From Nocardioides marmorisolisilvae (GTDB lineage Bacteria; Actinomycetota; Actinomycetes; Propionibacteriales; Nocardioidaceae): a stretch of 64,000 nt of DNA. Position numbers and translations under genes: made by a program. Of this stretch, positions 18,842 to 27,560 are shown piece by piece. The DNA lies in contig NZ_RJSG01000002.1 of assembly GCF_003725775.1 (NCBI RefSeq), positions 1,775,818 to 1,839,817 on the forward strand, in the 5' to 3' direction. Under the pieces are notes generated by a model. That model saw nothing but the letters and a program-made list of their open reading frames with translations, was not told the origin of the DNA and did not search any database. The stretch's first letter is position 1, and every line of letters begins with the position of its first letter.

Positions 18842-20134
18842 TTACGCCACGGGGGCGACGATGTCCGCGTAGACCAGCAGCACGGTCATCACCAGCAGGA
18901 GACCCGCCATCACGTACGCCACCGGCAGCAGGCGAGCGACGTCGAAGTGCCCCGGGTCGGGCCGGCCCCGCAAGCGTGCGAGGCCGCGGCGCAACGCCTC
19001 GTAGAGGGCTCCGGCGATGTGGCCGCCGTCGAGCGGCAGCAGCGGCACGAAGTTGAACATGCCGACGAACAGGTTGACCCCGGCCAGGAGCGTGACCACG
19101 AAGGCGATCCGGTCTCCGATGTCGACCTTGTCGTCCGAGGCGACCTCGCCGGCGACACGTCCCACCCCGACCACGCTCATCGGACTGTTGGGATCCCGCT
19201 TCTCGACGCCGACGACCGCCTTGGCGACGCCCCACAGTCGCACCGGCAGCTTGCCGAGGGCCTGGACGGTGTCCTTGGTGTAGCCGCCCATCTGGCCGAT
19301 CGTGTAGCCGGCGCCCTTGGCGACGTTCTCCTGGGTCGGGGTGATGCCCAGGTAGCCGACGCTCACGCTCGCGGTGCTGCCGTCCAGGGCGGGCAGCTGG
19401 TTCACGCTCGGCGTCGCGGTCAGGTGCACCAGCTTCCCGTCGCGGCGGACGGTGAGGACCACCTTCTTGTCCGGGTTGGAGCGGATCAGCTTCTGCAGCT
19501 GGGTGTACTGGGTGATCTTGGTGTCGCCGAAGGCGACGATGGTGTCGCCGGAACGCAACCCGGCCTTGAGCGCCGGAGCCACCGGGTCGCTGGCCCGGCA
19601 GGCCCGAGGTTGCTGGTCCTCGTGCACCGCCATCACGCACTTCGCGACCGAGTCGACCGTGGTGGTCGTCTCCGGGACGCCGTGGAACCAGAACACCCCG
19701 CCGAAGAGGAAGAACGCGATCACCAGGTTCACCGTGGGGCCGGCGGCCATCACGATGACCTTCTTCCACCACGGGAGGCGGAAGAACATCCGCTTCTCGT
19801 CTCCGGGCACCAGCAGCTCGGCCTCGGCATGACGTGCATCCGAGATCAGCCGGGTGAAGGCGTTGTCCTTCCTCGCCGGACGGGTCGGGTCCTCCTCCGG
19901 GGGCAGCATCCCGATGAGCTTCACGAACCCGCCGAGCGGGAAGGCCTTCACGCCGTACTCGGTGCCGTTGCGCTTCACCGACCAGATCGTGCGGCCGAAG
20001 CCGACGAAGAACTGCGGGACCCGTACGCCGAAGCGCTTGGCCGGGAACATGTGACCGCACTCGTGCAGCGCGATCGAGGCAGCCAGGCCGACGACGATCG
20101 CCAGCACTCCGGCGACGTACAGCAGGACGGTCAT
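18842..20134 (-). CDS. rseP: Site-2 (RIP) membrane zinc metalloprotease, M50 family
   Basis: The 430-residue polytopic protease cuts membrane-embedded substrates such as anti-sigma factors; the Mycobacterium homologue is Rip1. The zinc motif HECGH is at residues 24-28 in the first transmembrane helix, and the second metal motif LPLDGGH is near residues 366-372. A PDZ domain lies between (APALKAGLRSGDTIVAFGD). The ATG at 20134 shares a base with the dxr stop, so translation is probably coupled. The longer upstream frame is only a dxr shadow. Confidence 0.95.
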   Translation of the reverse strand: MTVLLYVAGVLAIVVGLAASIALHECGHMFPAKRFGVRVPQFFVGFGRTIWSVKRNGTEYGVKAFPLGGFVKLIGMLPPEEDPTRPARKDNAFTRLISDARHAEAELLVPGDEKRMFFRLPWWKKVIVMAAGPTVNLVIAFFLFGGVFWFHGVPETTTTVDSVAKCVMAVHEDQQPRACRASDPVAPALKAGLRSGDTIVAFGDTKITQYTQLQKLIRSNPDKKVVLTVRRDGKLVHLTATPSVNQLPALDGSTASVSVGYLGITPTQENVAKGAGYTIGQMGGYTKDTVQALGKLPVRLWGVAKAVVGVEKRDPNSPMSVVGVGRVAGEVASDDKVDIGDRIAFVVTLLAGVNLFVGMFNFVPLLPLDGGHIAGALYEALRRGLARLRGRPDPGHFDVARLLPVAYVMAGLLLVMTVLLVYADIVAPVA

Positions 20135-21246
20135 CAGGTGTTCTTCTCCAGCAGACGGGTGACCTCGCCGCGGGCCCAGGCGTCTGCCGCGAGCACGTCG
20201 TCGAGGGTGAGATTCGCTGCAGTCGAGCCTACGTCGTGGCTGATGAGCACGTGGGCGATCGTGTCGACGATTCCCAGGAACGGCAGGCGTCCCTCGCGGA
20301 AGGCCTGGACGCACTCCTCGTTCGCCGCGTTGTAGACCGCCGGCGCCGTGCCGCCGGCGGTTCCGGCCTGGCGGGCCAGCCCGACGGACGGGAAGGCCTC
20401 GTCGTCGAGGGGGAAGAAGTCCCAGGTCTGGCGCGAGGTCCAGTCGACCGCCGGCGCCGCCTCCGGCACCCGGTCCGGCCAGCCCATCCCCAGGGCGATC
20501 GGGATCAGCATCGTCGGCGGCGAGGCCTGGGCGAGGGTGGACCCGTCGAAGAACTCGACCATCGAGTGCACCACCGAGGTCGGGTGCACGACCACGTCGA
20601 TGCGGTCGAGCGGGATGTCGAAGAGCAGGTGCGCCTCGATCACCTCCAGGCCCTTGTTGACCAGGGTCGCGGAGTTGATGGTGATGACCGGACCCATGTC
20701 CCAGGTCGGGTGTGCGAGCGCCTCGGTCGGGGTGACATCCGCAAGCTCGCTGCGGCTGCGACCGCGGAAAGGCCCACCGCTCGCGGTGAGGACCAGCTTG
20801 CGGACCTCCTCGGCCCGCCCTCCGCGCAGGCACTGGGCCAGCGCGCTGTGCTCGCTGTCGACCGGGATGATCTGGCCGGGCTTCGCGGCCGAGGTCACGA
20901 CCGAGCCGCCCATGATCAGGGACTCCTTGTTCGCGAGCGCCAGCACGTTGCCTGCATCGAGGGCAGCCAGGGTCGGGCGCAGACCGACGGCTCCGGTGAT
21001 CCCGTTCAGCACGACGTCGCACGCCTGGCCAGCCGCCTCGACGGAGGCGCCCTCCCCCAACCCGGAGAACGCCGGGGCGAACTCCGCGACCTGGGCCTCG
21101 TAGAAGTCGCGCTGCGATCCCCCGGCGGTCAGGCCGACCACCCGGAACCGGTCCGGGTTGGCCCGGACGACGTCCAGCGCCTGGGTGCCAATGGAGCCGG
21201 TGGATCCGAGGATGACCACGTCACGGCGCGGCTGGGAAGAGCTCAC
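20134..21246 (-). CDS. dxr: 1-deoxy-D-xylulose-5-phosphate reductoisomerase
   Basis: DXR makes methylerythritol 4-phosphate, the committed step of the MEP isoprenoid pathway, using NADPH. The nucleotide-binding motif GSTGSIG is at residues 14-20, and metal/substrate motifs include [18 protein letters not shown] and [11 protein letters not shown]. The 370-residue length is slightly short but complete. It overlaps the NUDIX gene by 4 bp upstream and the protease gene by 1 bp downstream. Confidence 0.98.
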   Translation of the reverse strand: MSSSQPRRDVVILGSTGSIGTQALDVVRANPDRFRVVGLTAGGSQRDFYEAQVAEFAPAFSGLGEGASVEAAGQACDVVLNGITGAVGLRPTLAALDAGNVLALANKESLIMGGSVVTSAAKPGQIIPVDSEHSALAQCLRGGRAEEVRKLVLTASGGPFRGRSRSELADVTPTEALAHPTWDMGPVITINSATLVNKGLEVIEAHLLFDIPLDRIDVVVHPTSVVHSMVEFFDGSTLAQASPPTMLIPIALGMGWPDRVPEAAPAVDWTSRQTWDFFPLDDEAFPSVGLARQAGTAGGTAPAVYNAANEECVQAFREGRLPFLGIVDTIAHVLISHDVGSTAANLTLDDVLAADAWARGEVTRLLEKNT

Positions 21247-21749
21247 CTGCCCATCCTCCCAGCCAGTACGGCGAGAAGCTGACGCGTGTCGGGCACGAAG
21301 GCGATCTGCGGATCCCCGAGCATCGCGGCCAGCTCCTCGGGCGTGACCCAGCGACCCTCGGCGACCTCCTCGGGCTGGTGGATCACCGGACCGTCCCAGA
21401 CCGCGGCGAACGCGTGCTCGAAGCAGCGAGTGGTGTCGTCCTCGTACAGGTGGGTGCCGAGCGGCTCCAGCGCGACCCCGGTGATGCCGAGCTCCTCGCC
21501 GAGCTCGCGGACCGCCGACGCGTACGGATCCTCGCCGAGAGCGATCACGCCGCCGGCAGCCGCGTCCCAGTGACCCGGCGCCCAGTCCTTGGTGTCGCTG
21601 CGCCGGTGCACGTAGGTACGTCCCTCGGTGTCGTGCACCAGGATCGCGGTCGCGGAGTGCAGCAGGTTGTCACGGCGTACGACGGAACGCGGCGCGCTCC
21701 CGACCACCTGGCCGAGCTCGTCGACCAGGGCGACCTGCTCCTCGGTCAC
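21243..21749 (-). CDS. NUDIX hydrolase (YfcD/IDI-like)
   Basis: The 168-residue protein has a full Nudix box, G-x5-E-x7-RELGEELGI, at about residues 67-89 (starting GVIALGE). The flanking sequence ([34 protein letters not shown]) resembles the YfcD subgroup related to isopentenyl diphosphate isomerase, but the substrate is not known. It overlaps both dxr and gabD by 4 bp, giving a tight gabD-NUDIX-dxr-protease operon. A link to isoprenoid diphosphates is possible from context only. Confidence 0.9.
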   Translation of the reverse strand: MTEEQVALVDELGQVVGSAPRSVVRRDNLLHSATAILVHDTEGRTYVHRRSDTKDWAPGHWDAAAGGVIALGEDPYASAVRELGEELGITGVALEPLGTHLYEDDTTRCFEHAFAAVWDGPVIHQPEEVAEGRWVTPEELAAMLGDPQIAFVPDTRQLLAVLAGRMGR

Positions 21750-23209
21750 GAGCCGACGTTGATCGCCACGTACTTGGTGTCCAGGTACTCCGCGATGCCC
21801 TCGTTGCCGCCCTCACGTCCGGTGCCGGACTGCTTGACGCCGCCGAAGGGGGCACCGGCGTTGGAGACGATCCCCTGGTTGAGGCCGATCATCCCGGTCT
21901 CCAGCGCCTCGCAGACCCGGAAGGCCCGCTGCAGGTCGCGGGTGAAGACGTAGGCCACCAGCCCGTACTCGGTGCGGTTGGCCGCGGCGATCGCTTCCTC
22001 GTCGGTGCTGAAGGTGGCGATCGGGGCGACCGGCCCGAAGATCTCCTCGTTCAGGACTGCGGCGTCCTGCGGTACGCCGGTGAGCACGGTCGGTGCGTAG
22101 AAGTAGCCCTCGCCGTCGCCCTTGCTGCCCCCGGTCACAACCGTGGCGCCCTTGGCGACCGCGTCGTCGACGAGCTCGGCGACCTTGTCCTGCTGGGCGG
22201 CGTCGATCATCGGGCCGACGTCGGTCCCGGACTCGGTGCCACGACCGACGGTGAGCGCGCCCATCCGGGCGGCGAGCTTGGCGGCGAACTCATCGGCCAC
22301 GGACTCGTGCACGTGGAAGCGGTTCGCCGAGGTGCAGGCCTCCCCCATGTTGCGCATCTTGGCCAGCATCGCGCCGTCAACGGCAGCATCCAGGTCGGCG
22401 TCGGCGAAGACGAGGAAGGGCGCGTTACCGCCGAGCTCCATCGAGACCCGCAGCACCTGGTCGGCGGCCTGCGCGATCAGCTTCTTGCCGACCGGGGTGG
22501 ATCCGGTGAAGCTCAGCTTCCGCAGCCGGGGGTCGCTGATGATCGGCTCGGAGACGGCACCCGAGCCCGTCGCGGTGATCACGTTGAGGACACCCGGCGG
22601 CAGACCGCACTCCTCGAGGAGCTTGGCCAGCGCGAGCATCGAGAGCGGCGTCTGCTGGGCGGGCTTGACGACCATCGTGCAACCGGCCGCGATCGCGGGG
22701 CCGATCTTGCGGGTGCCCATCGCGTTCGGGAAGTTCCAGGGAGTGATGAAGTAGCAGGGGCCGACCGGCTGGCGCATCACCAGCACGCGGCTCGCTCCGT
22801 TGCCGGTGGTCTTGTAGTAGCCGTCGAGGCGCAGCGCCTCGCCGGAGAACCAGCGGAAGAACTCGGCGGCGTAGGCGAGCTCACCCTTCGACTCAGCGAC
22901 CGCCTTGCCCATCTCCAGGGTCATCAGCAGGGCCAGCTCCTCGGCCTGCTCACCCAGGGCGAGGAAGGCCCGGTGCAGGATCTCGGAGCGCTCGTTGGGC
23001 GGGGTGGCGGCCCAGCCGGCCTGAGCGGCGACCGCGGCGTCGAGCGCCGCACGGGCGTCGTCCGCAGTGGCGTCGGCGACCGAGCAGAGCGCCTTGCCCG
23101 TGGCCGGGTCCTCGACCTCGAAGGTCGCTCCGCCCGAGGCGTCGATCCACTTCCCGCCGATGTAGAGCTGCTTCGGCACCGCCGCGAGGACGGACTCTTC
23201 AGAAGTCAT
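21746..23209 (-). CDS. gabD: NAD(P)-dependent succinate-semialdehyde dehydrogenase
   Basis: The 487-residue aldehyde dehydrogenase has the catalytic Cys in GEACTSANRF (near residue 292) and the general base Glu in MELGGNAPF (near 257). The sequence around FITPWNFPNAMG and FGGVKQSGTGREGG fits the succinate-semialdehyde dehydrogenase subgroup that turns succinate semialdehyde into succinate. The exact aldehyde and cofactor are inferred from similarity. It heads the operon leading into NUDIX and dxr, an uncommon neighbour for MEP genes. Confidence 0.9.
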   Translation of the reverse strand: MTSEESVLAAVPKQLYIGGKWIDASGGATFEVEDPATGKALCSVADATADDARAALDAAVAAQAGWAATPPNERSEILHRAFLALGEQAEELALLMTLEMGKAVAESKGELAYAAEFFRWFSGEALRLDGYYKTTGNGASRVLVMRQPVGPCYFITPWNFPNAMGTRKIGPAIAAGCTMVVKPAQQTPLSMLALAKLLEECGLPPGVLNVITATGSGAVSEPIISDPRLRKLSFTGSTPVGKKLIAQAADQVLRVSMELGGNAPFLVFADADLDAAVDGAMLAKMRNMGEACTSANRFHVHESVADEFAAKLAARMGALTVGRGTESGTDVGPMIDAAQQDKVAELVDDAVAKGATVVTGGSKGDGEGYFYAPTVLTGVPQDAAVLNEEIFGPVAPIATFSTDEEAIAAANRTEYGLVAYVFTRDLQRAFRVCEALETGMIGLNQGIVSNAGAPFGGVKQSGTGREGGNEGIAEYLDTKYVAINVGS

Positions 23210-23219
23210 GCGCCCAACC

Positions 23220-23225
23220 TAGTCT
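23220..23225 (+). promoter_or_regulatory. Probable -10 hexamer (TAGTCT) in a 22-bp divergent gap
   Basis: TAGTCT ends 6 nt before the GTG at 23232. Only 22 bp separate this gene from the divergent gabD start, so the rest of this promoter must lie inside gabD. Confidence 0.55.
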
Positions 23226-23231
23226 TGGCCC

Positions 23232-24083
23232 GTGCGGATCGTCAGCCTGCTCCCTTCGACCACCGAGATCCTGTTCGCCGTGGGTGCCGGGGACGACGTC
23301 GTCGGGGTCACGTTCGAGTGCGACTTCCCGGCCGAGGCACGCACCCGGACGATCGTGTCGACCTCGGCGATGCCCGAGGGTCTGGCCCCTGCCGAGATCG
23401 ACGCGTTCGTGGTCGCAGCGATGGCGCGCGGCGAGGATCTGTACCACCTCGACGAGGGCGCGCTGTCCGGTCTCGACGCCGACCTGGTGGTCACCCAGGA
23501 CCTGTGCGCGGTCTGCGCGGTCGACGTCTCGGTGGTCGACGACGCGCTCGCCCACCTCGGCTGCACCGCCCAGGTGCTCACCATCGACCCGCACACGCTG
23601 GAGGAGGTGCTCGCCTCGATCGAGACCCTCGGCGAGACGACGGGCCACCGCGATACGGCTGCCGCGGTCGTGGCCGACCAGCGGGCGCGGATCGCCGCCG
23701 TCGCCGAACGGGTGGCCGACCGTCCCCGGCCGCGGGTGATGTTCCTGGAGTGGACCGAGCCGCCGTTCGCTCCGGGGCACTGGATCCCCGAGATGATCGA
23801 GCTGGCCGGAGGTGTCCCGTTGCTGGCCCGGCCCGGCGAGAAGTCGCAGCGGGTGACCTGGGAAGCGATCCGGGACGCCGAGCCCGACGTCTTCGTCGTG
23901 GCGCCGTGCGGGTTCGACCGCGACGGCTGCCGCCAGCTCGCCGACGAGCTCGTTGCGTCCGGGGTGCTGCCCGTGGACGTCCCGGTGCACGCAGTCGACG
24001 CGAACGCCTCCTGGGCCAGGCCGGGCACCCGGCTGGCTGACGGGGTCGAGGAGCTCGCGGCGCTCCTGCACCCGTCGGCGTAA
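23232..24083 (+). CDS. Cobalamin-type periplasmic-binding-fold protein (BtuF-like), no signal peptide
   Basis: The 283-residue protein begins directly with MRIVSLLPSTTEILFAVGAGD, the start of the mature class III substrate-binding fold used for cobalamin and siderophores (BtuF/FepB type). Other family motifs are HWIPEMIELAGGVPLL and the C-terminal pattern ending in a Trp-Ala-Arg-Pro-Gly stretch. No signal peptide or lipobox is present, and no permease or ATPase is adjacent, so it may bind its ligand in the cytoplasm. The GTG start is supported by the adjacent -10 hexamer. Confidence 0.8.
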   Translation: MRIVSLLPSTTEILFAVGAGDDVVGVTFECDFPAEARTRTIVSTSAMPEGLAPAEIDAFVVAAMARGEDLYHLDEGALSGLDADLVVTQDLCAVCAVDVSVVDDALAHLGCTAQVLTIDPHTLEEVLASIETLGETTGHRDTAAAVVADQRARIAAVAERVADRPRPRVMFLEWTEPPFAPGHWIPEMIELAGGVPLLARPGEKSQRVTWEAIRDAEPDVFVVAPCGFDRDGCRQLADELVASGVLPVDVPVHAVDANASWARPGTRLADGVEELAALLHPSA

Positions 24084-24089
24084 AACCCT

Positions 24090-24119
24090 TTGCACGCTCC
24101 CGGGAGGCCCTGTCATCCT
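24090..24119 (+). promoter_or_regulatory. Possible promoter of the RIO kinase leader transcript
   Basis: TTGCAC (24090-24095) and CATCCT (24114-24119) are spaced by 18 nt. A perfect 12-bp palindrome, GCGAGCGCTCGC, follows at 24131-24142 within the leader. Confidence 0.35.
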
Positions 24120-24168
24120 CGGAGCGTTCCGCGAGCGCTCGCTCGCGACCGAAGAGAGGAGAGGTGAC

Positions 24169-24267
24169 ATGCAGATCACGGCCGTTGGCGTGCTCGTAGC
24201 CCGCCGCCCCTCCTCACATCTTCGGAGACAACGTGAACTCGCACGACTCCGCCTCACTCGAGGCTGA
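24169..24267 (+). CDS. 32-codon leader ORF overlapping the RIO kinase start
   Basis: A short ORF starts at ATG 24169 right after an excellent ribosome-binding site (AGGAGAGGTGAC, 24157-24168) and ends at TGA 24267. It therefore overlaps the first 35 nt of the RIO kinase gene in another frame. The peptide is basic (about ten Arg) with a hydrophobic start and a central ARRPSSHLRRQREL stretch. Its ribosome-binding site is much stronger than that of the kinase, which suggests a regulatory upstream ORF. I cannot assign a sensed signal. Confidence 0.5.
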   Translation: MQITAVGVLVARRPSSHLRRQRELARLRLTRG

Positions 24268-25072
24268 TTTCTTCACCTTTGATTACGAACTGATCGACGA
24301 CCCCGACGACGGGTCACGCTTCACCCGGTACTGGGACCTCGAGCCGCTGATGCGCGGCCCGCAGCCGGTCCCGGACTGGCTGGTCACCGATCGCGCTGCG
24401 ATCGAGACCGAGCTCGGCATCCTCAAGACCGGCAAGGAGGCTGACGTCTTCCTGCTCGAGCGCGCAGTCGCCGGCGAGGGCGGTTGCGTCCTGGCGGCCA
24501 AGCGCTACCGGGACGCCGACCACCGCGCCTTCCGCCGCAACGACAGCTACACCGCGGGCCGGAAGACCCGGAACACCCGCGACACCCGGGCGATGGCCAA
24601 GAACAGCACCTTCGGGCGCGCCATCGCGGCCGGGCAGTGGGCCTGGGCCGAGTGGGAGTCGCTGCAGCGGTGCTGGGAGGCCGGGGTCCCGGTCCCCTAC
24701 CCGGTGCAGATCGACGGCACCGAGATCCTGATGGAGCTGATCACCGACGACGGGGCACCTGCTCCGCGACTGGCGACCACCCGTCCGGAGCCCGACCTGC
24801 TGGTCGAATGGTTCGACCAGCTGCGCAGGGCGATGACCGCTCTGGCAGAGCGCGGGCTGGCGCACGGCGACCTGTCGCCGTACAACGTGCTCGCAGCGGG
24901 TGAGCGGCTGGTCATCATCGACCTGCCGCAGATCGTCGACATCGTGGCGAACCCGCAGGGAGCCGAATTCCTGATGCGGGACTGCCACAACATCTGCACC
25001 TGGTTCGCCCGACGCGGTCTGGCGGTCGACGAGGACGAGCTGTTCGGCTCGCTGCTCGCCGCCTGCTGGTGA
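24233..25072 (+). CDS. RIO-type serine/threonine protein kinase
   Basis: The 279-residue protein carries the RIO kinase core: a nucleotide loop TGKEADVFLL (residues ~66-75), the ATP lysine in LAAKRYR (Lys90), the catalytic loop HGDLSPYNVL (near 210-219) and the metal-binding IDLPQ (near 229-233). RIO kinases act in ribosome maturation in eukaryotes and archaea; bacterial roles are not defined. The GTG at 24233 is preceded by a modest GGAG. It overlaps the leader ORF, so its translation may depend on ribosome passage there. Confidence 0.9.
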   Translation: MNSHDSASLEADFFTFDYELIDDPDDGSRFTRYWDLEPLMRGPQPVPDWLVTDRAAIETELGILKTGKEADVFLLERAVAGEGGCVLAAKRYRDADHRAFRRNDSYTAGRKTRNTRDTRAMAKNSTFGRAIAAGQWAWAEWESLQRCWEAGVPVPYPVQIDGTEILMELITDDGAPAPRLATTRPEPDLLVEWFDQLRRAMTALAERGLAHGDLSPYNVLAAGERLVIIDLPQIVDIVANPQGAEFLMRDCHNICTWFARRGLAVDEDELFGSLLAACW

Positions 25073-25133
25073 GTTCAGGTCCGGCCGGCGCGAAGGGAGT
25101 CTGCGGCAGCTCGAGTCGGTTGAGGGCTAGAGC

Positions 25134-26306
25134 TCAGCCGACGAGGCGCAGCGGCGCCGGCCGGACCAGTCGGTGGTAGTGCTCGACCAGGGCGTTGTTG
25201 ACGCTGGCCCAGGTGCGGTCGCGCACGCCGTCGTACGCGTTCTCGCCCATCCGGGCGCGCAGGCCTCCGTCGGAGACCAGCGCGTCGAGGCAGGCGAACA
25301 GGTCCGACCCGTTGCCCGGGGCGAACAGCAGGCCGTTCTGCCCGGGCCGGATCAGGTCACGCGGGCCGCCGGCGTCCGGAGCGACGACCGGTACGCCGGA
25401 GGCGAGGGCCTCCTGGGCGGCCTGGCAGAAGGTCTCGGTGCTGCCGGTGTGCACGAACACGTCGAGCGAGGCGACCACGCGACCGAGTTCCTCGCCGTGC
25501 CGGACTCCGAGGAAGACCGCGTTCGGCAGCAGCGAGCGCAGCCGCGCCTCCTCCGGCCCCCCGCCGACGATGACCAGGCGGTGGTTCGGCAGGTGCTCGA
25601 TCGCCGTGAGCAGGTCGAGCTCCTTCTCGGCGGCCAGGCGGCCGACGTACCCGACCAGCACTTCGCCCTCGGTCGCCATCACCTCGTCGCGGAGCACGTC
25701 GGAGCGTCGGGCCGGGTTGAACTGGTGGGCGTCGACGCCCCGCGGCCACAGCTCCAGGTTCGGCATCCCGAGCTGGTCGAGCTGCTCGCGGCTGGCGCTC
25801 GACGGCACCAGGTTCAGGTCGACGGGGCCGTGGATGCTGGTGGTCAGCTTGCGCATCATCGTCACCGCGCCCGGGAACTTGTAGCGGGCGGCGAAACCGA
25901 TCAGGTCGGTCTGGTAGATCGCGACCACCGGGATGCCGAGGCTGCGCGCCATGATCCCGGCCGCGCGACCCAGCAGCGCCGGCGAGGCCAGGTGCACGAT
26001 GTCGGGCTCGAAGTCCTCGAAGATCTTGCGCAGCGTGTGCTGCGAGGCGAGCCCGATCGGGAAGTCGCGGTAGGTCGGCATGGCCACCGAGGTCACCCGG
26101 TGGACCGGCGTACCGGCGTAGGAGTCGGGGCCCGAGGGGGCGATGAGGAGGGCCTCGTGCGGAGTCCCGGCGAGGTGGTCGAGGACCCGGCGCACGGAGT
26201 TGGTGACGCCGTTCACCTGCGGGAGGAACGACTCGGTCACGATGAGGATGCGGAGGCCGGAGCCGGTTGTTGCGGGGCTCCGTCGGTCAAGACGTGTCAC
26301 GCTCAT
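25134..26306 (-). CDS. GT4-family glycosyltransferase (GDP-mannose-dependent mannosyltransferase-like)
   Basis: The 390-residue GT-B fold enzyme has the N-terminal glycine-rich acceptor loop PQVNGVTNSVRRVLDHL and the C-terminal donor site GSTETFCQAAQEALASGVPVVAP with the EX7E motif. It resembles actinobacterial MgtA/PimB-type mannosyltransferases that act on glycolipids of the cell envelope. The donor (GDP-mannose) is inferred from similarity. The ATG at 26306 was chosen from family alignment; the long upstream frame is antisense to the divergent LOG-like gene. Confidence 0.88.
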   Translation of the reverse strand: MSVTRLDRRSPATTGSGLRILIVTESFLPQVNGVTNSVRRVLDHLAGTPHEALLIAPSGPDSYAGTPVHRVTSVAMPTYRDFPIGLASQHTLRKIFEDFEPDIVHLASPALLGRAAGIMARSLGIPVVAIYQTDLIGFAARYKFPGAVTMMRKLTTSIHGPVDLNLVPSSASREQLDQLGMPNLELWPRGVDAHQFNPARRSDVLRDEVMATEGEVLVGYVGRLAAEKELDLLTAIEHLPNHRLVIVGGGPEEARLRSLLPNAVFLGVRHGEELGRVVASLDVFVHTGSTETFCQAAQEALASGVPVVAPDAGGPRDLIRPGQNGLLFAPGNGSDLFACLDALVSDGGLRARMGENAYDGVRDRTWASVNNALVEHYHRLVRPAPLRLVG

Positions 26307-26401
26307 GACTCGACGGTGACCGGTGCCCCGGAACGGATGGGAAGCGCTGTCCCTCGTGTCGGTGAACGCCCGATGACCAGCAAAAACCCTTGTTTCAGGG
26401 C

Positions 26402-26407
26402 TATTTT
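26402..26407 (+). promoter_or_regulatory. Probable -10 hexamer (TATTTT) of leaderless LOG-like gene
   Basis: TATTTT ends 7 nt before the GTG at 26415, in an AT-rich patch that stands out from its surroundings. Confidence 0.5.
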
Positions 26408-26414
26408 CTGCTCT

Positions 26415-27560
26415 GTGCGGATCAAGGAGCTGGAGACCCTCGACGCCTTCGACGAGGCTCTTGCCGACGGCCTGCACAAGCTCCGCGGCTATCACCTGCA
26501 GTCGCTCGACCTGACCGGCCGCGCCCGCGAGCTGAGCGGCATCAACGTCGCCGGCGGAGTGTTCCTCGGGTGCCGGTTCGCGCCCGGCGAAGGGCCGGGC
26601 ACCGAGATCGACGTACGCCGCCGCGGCGGCCTGGTCTTCCCGACCGTCCCGGACGTGCCGTTCGACCCGTACCGGGCACGCCTGTACTCCCCCGACGAGC
26701 TGTACGCCGGCCTCGAGGACGGCTACTCGGCGACCCCGGACGCGATCGCCTACGCCTGGTCTCTGCAGCCGCGGGCCGTCGACCGGACCCTGGCCGCCGC
26801 GCTGCACGACCACGCGATCGACGACGCGCTCGAGGAGTTCGTGGAAGGCCGCGAGCTCGTCGGCGTCCTCGGCGGGCACGCCCTGGCCCGCGACGAGCCG
26901 GGATACCGCGAGGCCGCGGTCCTCGGGCGGGAGCTGGCCACGCAGTTCACCGTCGCGACCGGCGGTGGGCCCGGAGCCATGGAGGCCGCGAACCTCGGAG
27001 CCTGGATGGCCGGCCACGACGAGTCCGCGCTCGACGAGGCGATCGCGGTCCTCGCCGCAGCCCCGCACTTCGCCGACGACCTGTCAGCCTGGGCGCGGGC
27101 GGCATTCACGGTCCGGGAGCGCTGGGCCCATCCCCGGCGGGATCCGTCGGCCGACCAGCAACCCGGCCCGAACGGCCGGGACTCGCTGGGTATCCCGACC
27201 TGGTTCTACGGCCACGAGCCGCCGAACCCGCTGGCGTCGGTGATCGCGAAGTACTTCAGCAACGCCACCCGCGAGGACGTGCTGCTCAAGGTGTGCCGGC
27301 GCGGCCTGGTCTTCCTGCCGGGCGCTGCCGGCACGGTCCAGGAGATCTTCCAGGCGGCGTGCGCGAACTACTACGCCCAGGCACCGTCGGTGGTGCCGAT
27401 GGTGCTGGTCGGGGTGGAGCACTGGACCCGCGAGGTCGGGGTGTGGGAGCTACTCCGCAGCCTCGGGGCCGACCGCGCGTTCGGCGCGCGCCTTGATCTC
27501 GTCGACAGCACTGCGGAGGTCCTGCCGCTTCTCGCGCAGCGCCGCGGCGACCTGGGGTAG
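26415..27560 (+). CDS. LOG-like Rossmann-fold nucleotide-binding protein
   Basis: The 381-residue protein has the LOG-type motifs TGGGPGAMEAANLGAW (near residues 180-195) and LPGAAGTVQEIFQA, a variant of the PGGxGTxxE motif with Ala for the second Gly. LOG enzymes release cytokinin-type bases from nucleotides; this larger form with ~150 extra N-terminal residues is not well characterised. The last 37 codons overlap the convergent cyclase gene by 111 bp. The start is set by a TATTTT hexamer. Confidence 0.85.
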   Translation: MRIKELETLDAFDEALADGLHKLRGYHLQSLDLTGRARELSGINVAGGVFLGCRFAPGEGPGTEIDVRRRGGLVFPTVPDVPFDPYRARLYSPDELYAGLEDGYSATPDAIAYAWSLQPRAVDRTLAAALHDHAIDDALEEFVEGRELVGVLGGHALARDEPGYREAAVLGRELATQFTVATGGGPGAMEAANLGAWMAGHDESALDEAIAVLAAAPHFADDLSAWARAAFTVRERWAHPRRDPSADQQPGPNGRDSLGIPTWFYGHEPPNPLASVIAKYFSNATREDVLLKVCRRGLVFLPGAAGTVQEIFQAACANYYAQAPSVVPMVLVGVEHWTREVGVWELLRSLGADRAFGARLDLVDSTAEVLPLLAQRRGDLG

